64,000 bases of DNA from Hyphomicrobiales bacterium (GTDB lineage Bacteria > Pseudomonadota > Alphaproteobacteria > Rhizobiales > Rhizobiaceae): the NCBI GenBank assembly GCA_900471605.1, contig UCEY01000003.1, positions 27,856 through 91,855 on the forward strand, in the 5' to 3' direction. The first letter of the stretch is position 1; each line of letters starts with the position of its first letter. Both the position numbers and the translations under genes were made by a program. This document shows, one piece after another, positions 46,852-56,698 of this stretch. A model generated the notes under the pieces. It saw nothing but the letters and a program-made list of their open reading frames with translations, was not told the DNA's origin and ran no database searches.

Positions 46852-47517
46852 ATGGCACCGCGTATATCGGACGAAACTCTACTCAAGATAGCGGCCAGCT
46901 TCGGGAAGAGAAAGTTTTCGACTAAAGATTTGATCGACGTTCTCCAGATGAAATACAAAGAGGAGTGGGAGCCAGTTGAGCAGCATTATGGCGCTGGCGG
47001 TGCTGGTGCAGGAAAGCACTACACTGCCTATTCACGAGTGGCTCAAACCATGCAGCGTCTTTATCGCACAGACTTGATCTTTAAGCACGACTACGAAGCT
47101 GCACCGGCCCAGTACGGCAGCCCGGTAATTCGTTATTGGAGCACGGATCGTGAGGCTACCGAGTACATTCTGCCGGGGGAGGAAACTGATGTTGAAGAGT
47201 TCTGGGAAGGCGCCCTCAAACGGGTCTATGTGAATCGTTACGAACGCGATCCCGCAGCCCGCAAGAAATGCCTAAAACATCACGGATATCAGTGCGCGGC
47301 ATGTGACGTGAATATGGGTGAACGCTACGGAGAGCTAGGGAAGGAATTTATTCACGTTCACCATCTCATGCCGCTCTCTAAGATCAAGAAAGAGTATGAA
47401 GTCGATCCGATTGAGGATCTTCGACCTGTATGCCCCAACTGTCATGCCATCATACACCGGGGGATTGAGATGCTCACAATTAAGCAGTTACGACAGACCT
47501 TAAAACAGGACCAGTGA
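46852..47517 (+). CDS. HNH endonuclease domain protein
   Basis: This 221-residue protein has an N-terminal helical region (1-120, with a K.STKDLIDVLQ...YRVAQTMQRLYRTDLI winged-helix-like look) and a C-terminal HNH nuclease (140-205): C148-x2-C151, FIHVHHLMPLS with His168-171, and CPNCHAIIHR with C194-x2-C197. All catalytic and zinc ligands appear intact. The gene is visibly less GC-rich than its neighbours and uses rarer codons, suggesting recent gain. No methylase or other restriction gene is next to it. ATG 46852 has AGGAGA upstream. It may be a defence or restriction-type nuclease. Confidence 0.88.
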   Translation: MAPRISDETLLKIAASFGKRKFSTKDLIDVLQMKYKEEWEPVEQHYGAGGAGAGKHYTAYSRVAQTMQRLYRTDLIFKHDYEAAPAQYGSPVIRYWSTDREATEYILPGEETDVEEFWEGALKRVYVNRYERDPAARKKCLKHHGYQCAACDVNMGERYGELGKEFIHVHHLMPLSKIKKEYEVDPIEDLRPVCPNCHAIIHRGIEMLTIKQLRQTLKQDQ

Positions 47518-47588
47518 TCTACGATCGTGGCGGACGCCGAGCTTGTTTCTCAGAACGCCGGTGCCTGGATAGACGTAAGGATCGTCGT

Positions 47589-47783
47589 TCATTCCGCCGT
47601 TTGCTGTGCGGCGGCGGAGCGAGCACGCTCAAGGATGTAGGCTCTTTGGCGCTCAGGCGACCATCCCTCGCGATCAAACATCTCAAACATCGCCAACTGT
47701 TCCGCATCGAGAGGATTGCCCTCGATCGCCTGAAGATGCGCCGCCTCGAGGGTGCGCTGCCGGATCGTGTCCTTGTCGCTCAT
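47589..47783 (-). CDS. Small conserved protein, antitoxin-like fold possible
   Basis: This 64-residue acidic helical protein (MSDKDTIRQRTLEAAHLQAIEGNPL...) has the core IEGNPLDAEQLAMFEMFDREGWSPERQRAYI, a pattern that I associate with short conserved rhizobial proteins and that loosely resembles VbhA-type antitoxins. ATG 47783 has GAGGAA upstream. No Fic or other toxin is adjacent; it lies convergent to the HNH gene. Function is not established. Confidence 0.6.
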   Translation of the reverse strand: MSDKDTIRQRTLEAAHLQAIEGNPLDAEQLAMFEMFDREGWSPERQRAYILERARSAAAQQTAE

Positions 47784-47887
47784 GAAAGACCGTTTCCTCG
47801 ATGCCTGTATTGGCAAATCGCCGGGATTGCAGGCATCCCCAAGATACCAGAAATCCGGGCGACCGGCAAATTCGAGCATGCAAGAAG

Positions 47888-49735
<1,848 letters not shown>

Positions 49736-49759
49736 GGAGGGTCTCCTGGGTTCGGTCGA

Positions 49760-50923
49760 TCAGGCGGCGAGCGCGGTTTCGGCGAGCGTGACCCAATAGC
49801 TGACGCCGAAGGGGATGGCTTCGTCATTGAAGTCGTAAGCTGCGTTGTGGAGGCTCGCGGTATCGCCATTGCCGATGAAGATGAAGGCGCCGGGGCGCTT
49901 TTCCAGCATGTAGGAAAAATCTTCCGCGCCCATATGCGGCGCCATGCCTGTCTGCACCGCCTTGGGCCCAGCCACCTTGCCGGCGATCTCGACCGCAAAA
50001 TCGGTCTCGTGGTCATGGTTGAAGGTGACGGGGTAGCCTCGGCGATACACCACCTCGGCGGTTGCGCCATGGGCGATGGCGGTCGACTGTGCCACCTCGC
50101 TCAGCCGCTTCTCGGCGAAATCGCGGGTTTCCGGCAAAAGCGTGCGCACCGTGCCGGTCATCGTCACATGCGCCGGGATGACGTTGCTCGCCTCGCCGCC
50201 ATGGATCGAGGCGACGGTCACGACCAGCGACTTCAGCGGATCCGTCTCGCGGGAGACGATCGACTGCAGAGCCAGCACGATATGCGAAGATACCAGGATC
50301 GGGTCGATCGAGTTGTGCGGCTGGGCGGCGTGGCTGCCGCGGCCGTGGATGGTGATCTCGAACGTGTCGGCCGCTGCCATGATGCCGCCCTTGCGGGTGG
50401 CGAAACTTCCGACCGGAAGCCGCGGCTCGTTGTGCATGCCATAGACCTGCCGGATCCCGAACTTCTCCATCATGCCGTCGTTGATCATCGCGAGCGCGCC
50501 GCCGCCGCCCTCTTCCGCAGGCTGGAAGATCACCGCGACCGAGCCCTTGAAATTGCGGGTTTCGGCGAGGTATTGCGCGGCGCCGAGCAGCATGGCGGTG
50601 TGACCGTCATGGCCGCAGGAATGCGCCTTGCCGGGGATCTTGGAAGCCCACGGCTTTCCGGAGGTCTCGAGGATCGGCAGCGCGTCCATGTCGGCACGGA
50701 AGCCGATGACCGGGCCGTCCCCCTGGCTGCCCTTGATGATGGCGACGACGCCGGTCCTGCCGATGCCGGTCTCGACGGTGTCGCAGCCGAAGGCCCTGAG
50801 CTTCTCGGCGACGAATTTCGATGTCTCGTGGACGTCGTAAAGCAGCTCCGGATTCTCGTGCAGATGGCGCCTCCATTCGGCGACCTGATCCTGCATTTCG
50901 GCGACGCGATTGATCACTGGCAT
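49760..50923 (-). CDS. M20-family amidohydrolase (hippurate hydrolase/aminoacylase-like)
   Basis: This 387-residue metal-dependent amidohydrolase cleaves N-acyl or peptide-type amide bonds in the cytoplasm. KAHSCGHDGHTAMLLGAAQ and QPAEEGGGGALAMI carry the metal and catalytic residues, and the MHNEPRLPVGSFATRKG and GRGSHAAQPHNSIDP segments are typical. It is co-transcribed with the peptide transporter ATPase, suggesting that the imported compound is an acylated amino acid or small peptide. Confidence 0.94.
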   Translation of the reverse strand: MPVINRVAEMQDQVAEWRRHLHENPELLYDVHETSKFVAEKLRAFGCDTVETGIGRTGVVAIIKGSQGDGPVIGFRADMDALPILETSGKPWASKIPGKAHSCGHDGHTAMLLGAAQYLAETRNFKGSVAVIFQPAEEGGGGALAMINDGMMEKFGIRQVYGMHNEPRLPVGSFATRKGGIMAAADTFEITIHGRGSHAAQPHNSIDPILVSSHIVLALQSIVSRETDPLKSLVVTVASIHGGEASNVIPAHVTMTGTVRTLLPETRDFAEKRLSEVAQSTAIAHGATAEVVYRRGYPVTFNHDHETDFAVEIAGKVAGPKAVQTGMAPHMGAEDFSYMLEKRPGAFIFIGNGDTASLHNAAYDFNDEAIPFGVSYWVTLAETALAA

Positions 50924-51260
50924 TACGAAGACCTCGTTGTTTTTTTGCTGTTTCCACCCTGGCCAAAGAGCGGATGTCGCCCAGATATTGCGACGTGGAG
51001 AGACGACTTTGCAAGCTTCAATTTTCCGACTTGAACGGAAAATAGGCCTATGCTTAGATGGCTCAAAATTTGATCATGCTCGCCAAAGGCGGCAGGATTT
51101 AACTCGTCCTTAATATAGTTTCCACGGAGGAAAAGAAGAAGATCACGCTGCGAAGTCAATAAGTTGAGGAAGGTGACTTCGCAGTCCCGAGGCATAAAAA
51201 GCCGGCTCGACCGGCATGCCCAACCACAACTCATAAGAGAACGATAAGGGGAATAGCAGC
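50924..51260. other. Divergent promoter region of the peptide transport locus
   Basis: No gene is supported here. The 337-bp region separates the M20 hydrolase/ATPase unit from the binding-protein/permease unit. It is AT-richer than its flanks and carries a strong palindrome at 51021-51043. Confidence 0.6.
51021..51043. promoter_or_regulatory. Palindromic candidate operator of the peptide transport locus
   Basis: ATTTTCCG and CGGAAAAT are perfect 8-bp arms around ACTTGAA, placed about mid-region between the divergent genes. A single regulator could control both units; no regulator gene is adjacent. Confidence 0.5.
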
Positions 51261-52970
51261 ATGAAAAACCTCAAACTTCTTCTGGCCGGCACGGTTGCCG
51301 CCCTTGGCCTGGCCGGCACTGCCGCGCATGCCGAACGGGGCACGGACGGGGATCTGAAGATCCTGTTCTGGCAGGCCGTTTCGACGATGAACCCCTACCT
51401 CTCCGGCGGCACCAAGGAAGTCTACGCATCCTCCATGGTCATCGAGCCGCTCGCCCGCTACGACGAGAAGGGCGCCCTCGTGCCGATGCTGGTGTCCGAG
51501 ATCCCGACCGTCGAGAACGGCGGGGTCGCCAAGGACCTCATGAGCATGACCTGGAAGATCAAGCCGGGCGTCAAATGGTCGGACGGCACGCCTTTCACGG
51601 CCGACGACGTCATCTTCACCTGGAAATACTGCATCGCGCCGGACGGCGGCTGCGCCCAGGCCGCCCAGTATGAAGGCGTCAAGAGCGTCGAGGCTCCGGA
51701 TCCGCAGACGGTCAAGATCACCTTCACCGAACCGAAGCCCTATCCCTACAGCGCCTTCGTCGGCGCCCAGTCGCCGGTCATCCAGAAGAAGCAGTTCGAG
51801 AACTGCGTCGGCGCCAAGGCTCCGGGCTGCACTTCGGCCAATTTCGGCCCGATCGGCACCGGCCCGTTCGTCGTCAAGGAATTCAAGCCGAATGACGTCA
51901 TCACGCTGACTGCCAACACCAACTACCGCGATGCGGCCAAGCCCGCCTTCGCGACCGTCACGCTCAAGGGCGGCGGTGACGCAGCATCTGCCGCGCGCGC
52001 CGTTCTCGAGACCGGCGAATACGATTATGCCTGGAACATGCAGGTAGAGCCGGAAATCCTTGCCAAGATGGTCGCCGCCGGCAAGGGCAAGCTCGAAACC
52101 GCCTTCGGCACCCAGGTCGAGCGTATCAACCTCAACCACTACAATGCCGATCCGTCGCTGGGCGCCAAGCGCTCCACCAAGGAAGCCGGTCCGCATCCGT
52201 CGCTCTCCGATCCGGCCGTCCGCCGCGCCCTGTCGCTCGCCATCGACCGCAGCATCATCGTCGAAGCCGGTTACGGCGCTGCCGGCAAGGCAACCTGCAA
52301 CATCGTGCCTGCCCCGGCCGCCGTCGCCTCCACCAAGAACGACAGCTGGTGCCTTAAGCAGGATGTTGCGGCGGCCAACAAGCTGCTCGACGATGCCGGC
52401 TGGAAGAAAGGCCCGGATGGCATCCGCGCCAAGAACGGCGTCAAGCTCTCCTTCCTCTACGCGACCTCCACCAACTCGGTCCGCCAGGCGACCCAGGAAC
52501 TGGTGAAGGACATGTGGTCCCAGATCGGCGTCGCCGCCGAACTACGCAACGCCAGCGCCTCCGTCTTCTTCGGCGGCGATCCGGCAAGCCCCGACACCTT
52601 CCAGAAATTCTATGCCGACGTCGAAATGTACACCAACAACTTCGACGGCACCGACCCGGAAAAATATCTGGCGGAATGGCTGTGCGACAAGGTTCCCGGC
52701 CCCGCGAACGGCTGGCAGGGCCAGAACATCCCGCGTTACTGCAACCCGGCCTATGACAAGCTGGTCGGCGAGCTCTCCAAGACCGCCGAGCTCGACAAGC
52801 GCGCCGCGCTTGCCAAGCAGCTCAACGACATGCTGACCGAGGAAGGCGCGCATATTCCGCTCGTCCACCGCGGCAGCGTCTCCTCGCACTCCCTCAAGCT
52901 TGCCGGCGTGAGGATGAATGCCTGGGACAGCGAACTGTGGAACGTCGCCGACTGGTCGCGCTCGAAGTGA
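51261..52970 (+). CDS. Peptide ABC transporter periplasmic binding protein (family 5)
   Basis: This 569-residue SBP_bac_5 protein has a signal peptide of residues 1-24 (cleavage AHA|ERGT). TPFTADDVIFTWKY, GTGPFVVKEF, and VRRALSLAIDRSIIVEAGYG are family landmarks. Four Cys in the mature chain (for example DGGCAQAAQ, FENCVGAKAPGC) may form disulfides. It heads an operon with two permeases and is divergent from the ATPase. Confidence 0.93.
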   Translation: MKNLKLLLAGTVAALGLAGTAAHAERGTDGDLKILFWQAVSTMNPYLSGGTKEVYASSMVIEPLARYDEKGALVPMLVSEIPTVENGGVAKDLMSMTWKIKPGVKWSDGTPFTADDVIFTWKYCIAPDGGCAQAAQYEGVKSVEAPDPQTVKITFTEPKPYPYSAFVGAQSPVIQKKQFENCVGAKAPGCTSANFGPIGTGPFVVKEFKPNDVITLTANTNYRDAAKPAFATVTLKGGGDAASAARAVLETGEYDYAWNMQVEPEILAKMVAAGKGKLETAFGTQVERINLNHYNADPSLGAKRSTKEAGPHPSLSDPAVRRALSLAIDRSIIVEAGYGAAGKATCNIVPAPAAVASTKNDSWCLKQDVAAANKLLDDAGWKKGPDGIRAKNGVKLSFLYATSTNSVRQATQELVKDMWSQIGVAAELRNASASVFFGGDPASPDTFQKFYADVEMYTNNFDGTDPEKYLAEWLCDKVPGPANGWQGQNIPRYCNPAYDKLVGELSKTAELDKRAALAKQLNDMLTEEGAHIPLVHRGSVSSHSLKLAGVRMNAWDSELWNVADWSRSK

Positions 52971-52978
52971 TGCCGATC

Positions 52979-53006
52979 GCCGGGCCTGCCTCACGGCAGG
53001 TCCGGC
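52979..53006 (+). terminator. Intercistronic hairpin after the binding-protein gene
   Basis: GCCGGGCCTGCC pairs with GGCAGGTCCGGC around TCAC with one mismatch. It has no T-run, so it is likely an attenuator or mRNA stabiliser that raises binding-protein over permease levels. Confidence 0.5.
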
Positions 53007-53046
53007 GGCCGCATTGTCTTCTCCGCGCTAGTCTGGAGACTTATTG

Positions 53047-54057
53047 ATGTTCACCTACACTCTGCGGCGATTGCTGTTTGCAATCCCGACGCTGCTGATC
53101 ATCAGCTTCGTCATTTTCGCGCTGCTCGATCTTGCACCCAACGATCCGACCGGCGACCTGCCGTTGACGATCCCGCCGGAGGTCCGCGAACAGATCCGCG
53201 CATCGCTCGGCCTCGATCAGCCCTTCTTCTTCCGTTATCTCTACTGGCTGCAGCAATTCTTCATCAACGAACCGCTCAACATCCTCGAACGCCTGACCGG
53301 ATGGCAGTTCGGCGATGGGTCCCGCATGCGGGTTCTGTCCTGGGCGACCCGAAGCCCGGTCGTCGACCTGATCGTCCAGCGCCTGCCCCAGACGCTGTGG
53401 GTCGTCGGCCTCGCCTATGTGTTCGGCGTCCTGATCGCCGTTCCGATCGGCGTCATCTCCGCCTACAAGCAGTATTCGATCTTCGACCAGATCGGCACAT
53501 TCGTGTCGATGGTCGGTTATTCGGTGCCGACCTTCTTCACCGGCGTGCTGCTGGTCGTCATCTTCTCCTCCTACCTGCAATGGTTCCCGTCGGTCTATGA
53601 CACCAATCTGGTGGTCAACGATTTCTCGAGCTTCCTGCAGCAGGTCAAACAGATGGCTCTGCCGGTCACGGTTCTGTCGCTGTTCAACGCCTCTCAGATC
53701 ACCCGTTTCGTGCGGGCCTCGATGCTGGACAACCTGCATCAGGACTATGTGCGCACGGCGCGCGCCAAGGGCGTCAAGGAGAAGTCGGTTCTGCTCATCC
53801 ACGTGCTGCGCAACAGCCTGATCCCGGTCGTCACCGTGATCGCGCTCGGCGTGCCGACAATCTTCTCGGGCGCCATCATCACCGAGCAGATCTTCCGCGT
53901 GAACGGCCTCGGCCAGCTTCTCATCATCGCGGTTCAGGGGGCCGATATCCCGCTCGTCCAGACCCTGACCTTCATCTTCGCGGTGCTGATCGTGCTCTTC
54001 AACCTCATCGCCGACGTGCTTTACGGCATTCTTGACCCGAGGATCCGTTATGACTGA
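53047..54057 (+). CDS. Peptide ABC transporter permease (DppB-type)
   Basis: This 336-residue permease has about six helices, an N-terminal MFTYTLRRLLFAIPTLLIISFVIF anchor and the cytoplasmic loop FVRASMLDNLHQDYVRTARAKGV typical of DppB. ATG 53047 has GGAG 9 nt upstream. Compared with standard DppB it has a long insertion between helices 1 and 2 (residues about 45-110), as in the subgroup with WLQQFFINEPLNILERLTGWQFG. It overlaps the next permease by 8 bp. Confidence 0.93.
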   Translation: MFTYTLRRLLFAIPTLLIISFVIFALLDLAPNDPTGDLPLTIPPEVREQIRASLGLDQPFFFRYLYWLQQFFINEPLNILERLTGWQFGDGSRMRVLSWATRSPVVDLIVQRLPQTLWVVGLAYVFGVLIAVPIGVISAYKQYSIFDQIGTFVSMVGYSVPTFFTGVLLVVIFSSYLQWFPSVYDTNLVVNDFSSFLQQVKQMALPVTVLSLFNASQITRFVRASMLDNLHQDYVRTARAKGVKEKSVLLIHVLRNSLIPVVTVIALGVPTIFSGAIITEQIFRVNGLGQLLIIAVQGADIPLVQTLTFIFAVLIVLFNLIADVLYGILDPRIRYD

Positions 54058-54976
54058 TGCGACCATGACAGCGACGCCGCCCGCCAAGGCGGCAACCCCG
54101 ACAAGGTCGGCCTTTGCCGACATGTGGCGCCAGTTCCGCTCCCACAAGGGCGGAGTGGCAGGGCTGATCGTCTTCACGTTCATCGTGCTGGCGGTTTTTG
54201 TCGGCCCCTATATCCACCGCGTCGCGCCGAATGCCATCAACATCCGCGACAAGAACCAGTGGCCGTCGCTCGCCCATCCGTTCGGCACCGACAATCTGGG
54301 CAAGGACATGCTCGCCCAGGTGCTCGCCGGCGGCCGCATTTCGCTCGCCGTCGGCATCACGGCGATGCTCCTGGCGCTCTTCCTCGGAACGCTGGTCGGC
54401 GTGCTCTCGGGTTACATCCGCAGGCTGGACGGCCCACTGATGCGCATCACCGACCTGTTCCTGGCATTGCCGCTCCTGCCGCTGCTGCTGGTCATCCTGA
54501 TGCTTTTCCGCGATACGCTGAGGGCGGCCTTCGGGCCTGAAACCGGCATCTTCATCCTGATCGTCTTCGTGATCGGGATCACCAGCTGGATGCACACCGC
54601 CCGCATCGTGCGCGGCGACGTGCTGGCGGTCAAAAGCCAGGAATTCATCCTGGCGGCCAAGGCGAGCGGCATGCGGGAATACCGGATCATCCTCAGGCAC
54701 ATCCTGCCGAACGTGCTGAGTTCGATCATGGTCTCCGCGACATTGGGCATTGCCTCGGCGATCATCACGGAATCGGCGCTGAGCTTCCTGGGCCTCGGCT
54801 TTCCCTCGGATTTCCCGACCTGGGGACGGTTGCTCTTCGACGGTGCCAACTTCCTGCAGCTGACGCCCTCGCGCGTGCTGTGGCCGGGCCTGGCGATCTC
54901 GCTGACCGTTCTCAGCGTCAACTACATGGGCGATGCGATCCGCGATGCGCTCGATCCGAGAGCGCTCAAACATTGA
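54050..54976 (+). CDS. Peptide ABC transporter permease (DppC-type)
   Basis: This 308-residue permease starts at ATG 54050, overlapping the DppB-type gene by 8 bp. FGTDNLGKDMLAQVLAGGRISLAVGI and the EAA-type loop FILAAKASGMREYRIILRHILPNVLSS are diagnostic, with ALSFLGLGFPSDFPTWGRLL near the end. It completes the membrane part of the split transporter; a terminator follows 22 bases after the stop. Confidence 0.93.
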   Translation: MTDATMTATPPAKAATPTRSAFADMWRQFRSHKGGVAGLIVFTFIVLAVFVGPYIHRVAPNAINIRDKNQWPSLAHPFGTDNLGKDMLAQVLAGGRISLAVGITAMLLALFLGTLVGVLSGYIRRLDGPLMRITDLFLALPLLPLLLVILMLFRDTLRAAFGPETGIFILIVFVIGITSWMHTARIVRGDVLAVKSQEFILAAKASGMREYRIILRHILPNVLSSIMVSATLGIASAIITESALSFLGLGFPSDFPTWGRLLFDGANFLQLTPSRVLWPGLAISLTVLSVNYMGDAIRDALDPRALKH

Positions 54977-54998
54977 TCCTGCAAAGGACCTGACCCGA

Positions 54999-55025
54999 AT
55001 GGCGGCTGCAAAGCCGCCATTTTTC
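54999..55025 (+). terminator. Rho-independent terminator of the peptide permease operon
   Basis: ATGGCGGCT and AGCCGCCAT form a 9-bp stem around GCAA, followed by TTTTCGTT. Confidence 0.9.
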
Positions 55026-55084
55026 GTTCGGCCCCCTGCGAAAATGGAGCGTTGAAAAAACTTTCAAAAAAGTTCGGAACCGCC

Positions 55085-55109
55085 GGAACCTATTTCCGGG
55101 ACGCTCGTT
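55085..55109 (+). promoter_or_regulatory. EcfG-type general stress response promoter
   Basis: GGAAC (55085-55089), 16 bases, CGTT (55106-55109). This matches the alphaproteobacterial EcfG/RpoE2 promoter and the copies before the DUF1328 gene and phyR. The ATG at 55110 directly abuts the -10 box and cannot be its coding start, so the transcript should begin near 55116. Confidence 0.6.
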
Positions 55110-55115
55110 ATGTCA

Positions 55116-55233
55116 GTGTTCGAAGGCGACCCCCCGTCCCCCGCCCTACAAAGCCTTCGGACATACTCTTCAATCCCCCTCGAAGAGACGAACTGGCTCG
55201 GCTCCGTCAACCGGAACCGAGCCAGCTCAGTTT
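55116..55233 (+). ncRNA. Candidate EcfG-dependent small RNA
   Basis: Predicted transcript of about 120 nt from the EcfG-type promoter at 55085-55109 to a strong hairpin with 14-base arms (55193-55206, 55212-55225; one mismatch), followed by CTCAGTTTTGT. No ribosome site with a biased frame is inside. It lies beside the histidine kinase gene of the general stress locus, on the opposite strand and not overlapping it. Caulobacter has a stress-sigma-controlled sRNA (GsrN); homology to it was not tested. Start and end are inferred, not observed. Confidence 0.45.
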
Positions 55234-55235
55234 TG
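55193..55235 (+). terminator. Hairpin and T-run ending the candidate small RNA
   Basis: CTGGCTCGGcTCCG pairs with CGGAaCCGAGCCAG around TCAAC; TTTT follows four bases later. Confidence 0.6.
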
Positions 55236-55347
55236 TGGGTAGTGGACAGCTACGACGGAGCTGGATTTGGGCAAATGCTTTCGTTGCAAGACGTCGCGGG
55301 TGACCTCGAAAACTACTCACTAACGACTAATCACCACAGACTATCCC

Positions 55348-56352
55348 TCACTCCCCGCCGCTCTCCAGCGGGAATACCAGCCGGTAACTGATACGGTCGT
55401 TCGAAATGACGTATTGTGCCTTGCCGTTGACGGAGGCCGGCACCACGCGTTCCAGTACGGTACTGCCGAAATGCGCCTTGAGCGAATCCTCGGTATCCTC
55501 GGCGCTCCGGCTTGCATCCAGCACCTCGTCCCAGATCATTTCGAGCGAGTCGTGGCCGTTGAGATGCATGCGGGTGCAGGTGACGTTGATCACCCGGCCG
55601 CTGCGCAACAGGGAACCGTGGCTGACGGCGTTGACGATCAGTTCGTGCAGCGCCAGGCCGATATGCAGCGAGGCGTTCGGCGTCAACAGGATGTTGTCGC
55701 CGTGCACCCGCACCAGATGCTTGTTTTCCGGCAGGTATTTTTCAGTCTGCTGCTGCACCAGTTCGAAGAAATAGGCGCCGCGCCAGCTGGAATCGGTGAT
55801 CAGGTCCTGGCTCTGCGAGAGCGAATAAAGCCGCCCCCGGAACTTGTGCAGAAACAGTTCCAGCGAGCCGGAATAACGGGCCGTCTGCAGCGCGATGCTC
55901 TGGATGATGGCGAGCAGGTTCTTGGAGCGGTGGCTGACTTCGCGCAGCAGCGCCCGCAGCAGCCGCTCGCGATGGCGCTCTTCGGAACGGTCGATGATCG
56001 TGGTGACGAAATGCAGCCCGCCCCTGGCGAATTCGACGGTCTGGACGCGGAACTCGTAGATCTGCTCGGTGCCGATGGTGATCTCGATATGGCCCTTGCG
56101 GCCGGGTTCCGTCATGCCGTCCTTGAGGACCCCGAGTTTTGCCCCGACCTCCTCCCCGAACAGGCCGACATCGGTGGGGGTCCTGACGTGCTCGACCGCC
56201 CAGACCTCGGGAAGATGGGTAACGAAGAGATAGTTGCGGCCCGAGTCCTGGATCATGATGCTGGCACCGAGATCCACCAGCGCCGGCATGAAAAATTCGC
56301 GTAACTTGTCATCACTCTGACCAGCCTGCTGCCATGTCAGGGGATGCACCAA
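55348..56352 (-). CDS. HWE/HisKA_2-type sensor histidine kinase of the general stress response
   Basis: This soluble kinase of about 334 residues has an N-terminal PAS-like domain (SIMIQDSGRNYLFVTHLPEVWAVEHV) and the phospho-acceptor helix LREVSHRSKNLLAIIQSIA. The His lies at 56439-frame residue 170. HELIVNAVSHGSL is the ATP-binding N-box. This class phosphorylates PhyR. TTG 56352 has GGAG 8 nt upstream; a GTG at 56439 gives a 29-residue extension with poor coding look, so the start is uncertain. Location next to DUF1328, phyR, nepR and ecfG supports the role. Confidence 0.85.
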   Translation of the reverse strand: MVHPLTWQQAGQSDDKLREFFMPALVDLGASIMIQDSGRNYLFVTHLPEVWAVEHVRTPTDVGLFGEEVGAKLGVLKDGMTEPGRKGHIEITIGTEQIYEFRVQTVEFARGGLHFVTTIIDRSEERHRERLLRALLREVSHRSKNLLAIIQSIALQTARYSGSLELFLHKFRGRLYSLSQSQDLITDSSWRGAYFFELVQQQTEKYLPENKHLVRVHGDNILLTPNASLHIGLALHELIVNAVSHGSLLRSGRVINVTCTRMHLNGHDSLEMIWDEVLDASRSAEDTEDSLKAHFGSTVLERVVPASVNGKAQYVISNDRISYRLVFPLESGGE

Positions 56353-56452
56353 ATTTCTCACTCCGTCTGCGGGCTTGCTGGGGAAACCGGGCGCCTGCTG
56401 CACACATATACCCCCGGATTTTTGAGTATGATTATCCACCTTTTATAGGACG

Positions 56453-56617
56453 TCAAACGCGCCTGAACAACCCGACGACCAGCGATATCAGCAGCAGCGC
56501 GAGAAATAGGAAAAACAGGAGTTGCGCGAGACCGGTCGCCGTTCCTGCAATACCGCTGAAGCCGAGTGCGCCGGTGAAGAGCGCGACGAGCAGGCAGACA
56601 AGAGCATAATACAACAT
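56453..56617 (-). CDS. DUF1328 small membrane protein
   Basis: This 54-residue protein ([21 protein letters not shown]...) has two hydrophobic helices and the family pattern [30 protein letters not shown] 56617 follows GAGGAA. An EcfG-type promoter (GGAAC-N16-CGTT) ends 26 bp upstream, so it should be induced by general stress. Its function is unknown; it is a common stress-regulon member. Confidence 0.92.
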   Translation of the reverse strand: MLYYALVCLLVALFTGALGFSGIAGTATGLAQLLFFLFLALLLISLVVGLFRRV

Positions 56618-56642
56618 GGTTTTTCCTCTTCGGATGCGCCAG

Positions 56643-56667
56643 AACGCCACCTGTTGCATTTTGTTCC
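56643..56667 (-). promoter_or_regulatory. EcfG-type promoter of the DUF1328 gene
   Basis: On the minus strand GGAAC (56667-56663) and CGTT (56646-56643) are separated by exactly 16 bases, 26 bp before the ATG. Confidence 0.75.
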
Positions 56668-56698
56668 GGCCTGCCCTGCCCGACTGCCGTCCGTGGGA

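Larger units (their letters stand above)
54977..55347. other. Intergenic region between peptide permease and stress-response kinase
   Basis: No credible protein gene is seen in these 371 bases; short open frames have poor codon bias and no ribosome site. The region contains the permease terminator, an EcfG-type promoter and a candidate small RNA. Confidence 0.6.

Noticed and set aside
52979..53006. True transcription terminator between binding protein and permease
   Set aside because: The stem is strong, but no T-run follows and the permease lacks another promoter, so attenuation or mRNA protection is more likely.
55052..55391. Two short plus-strand open frames next to the stress kinase
   Set aside because: They lack ribosome sites, have non-coding codon use and cross a strong hairpin. 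One start abuts a promoter -10 box, so it could not be translated from that promoter.
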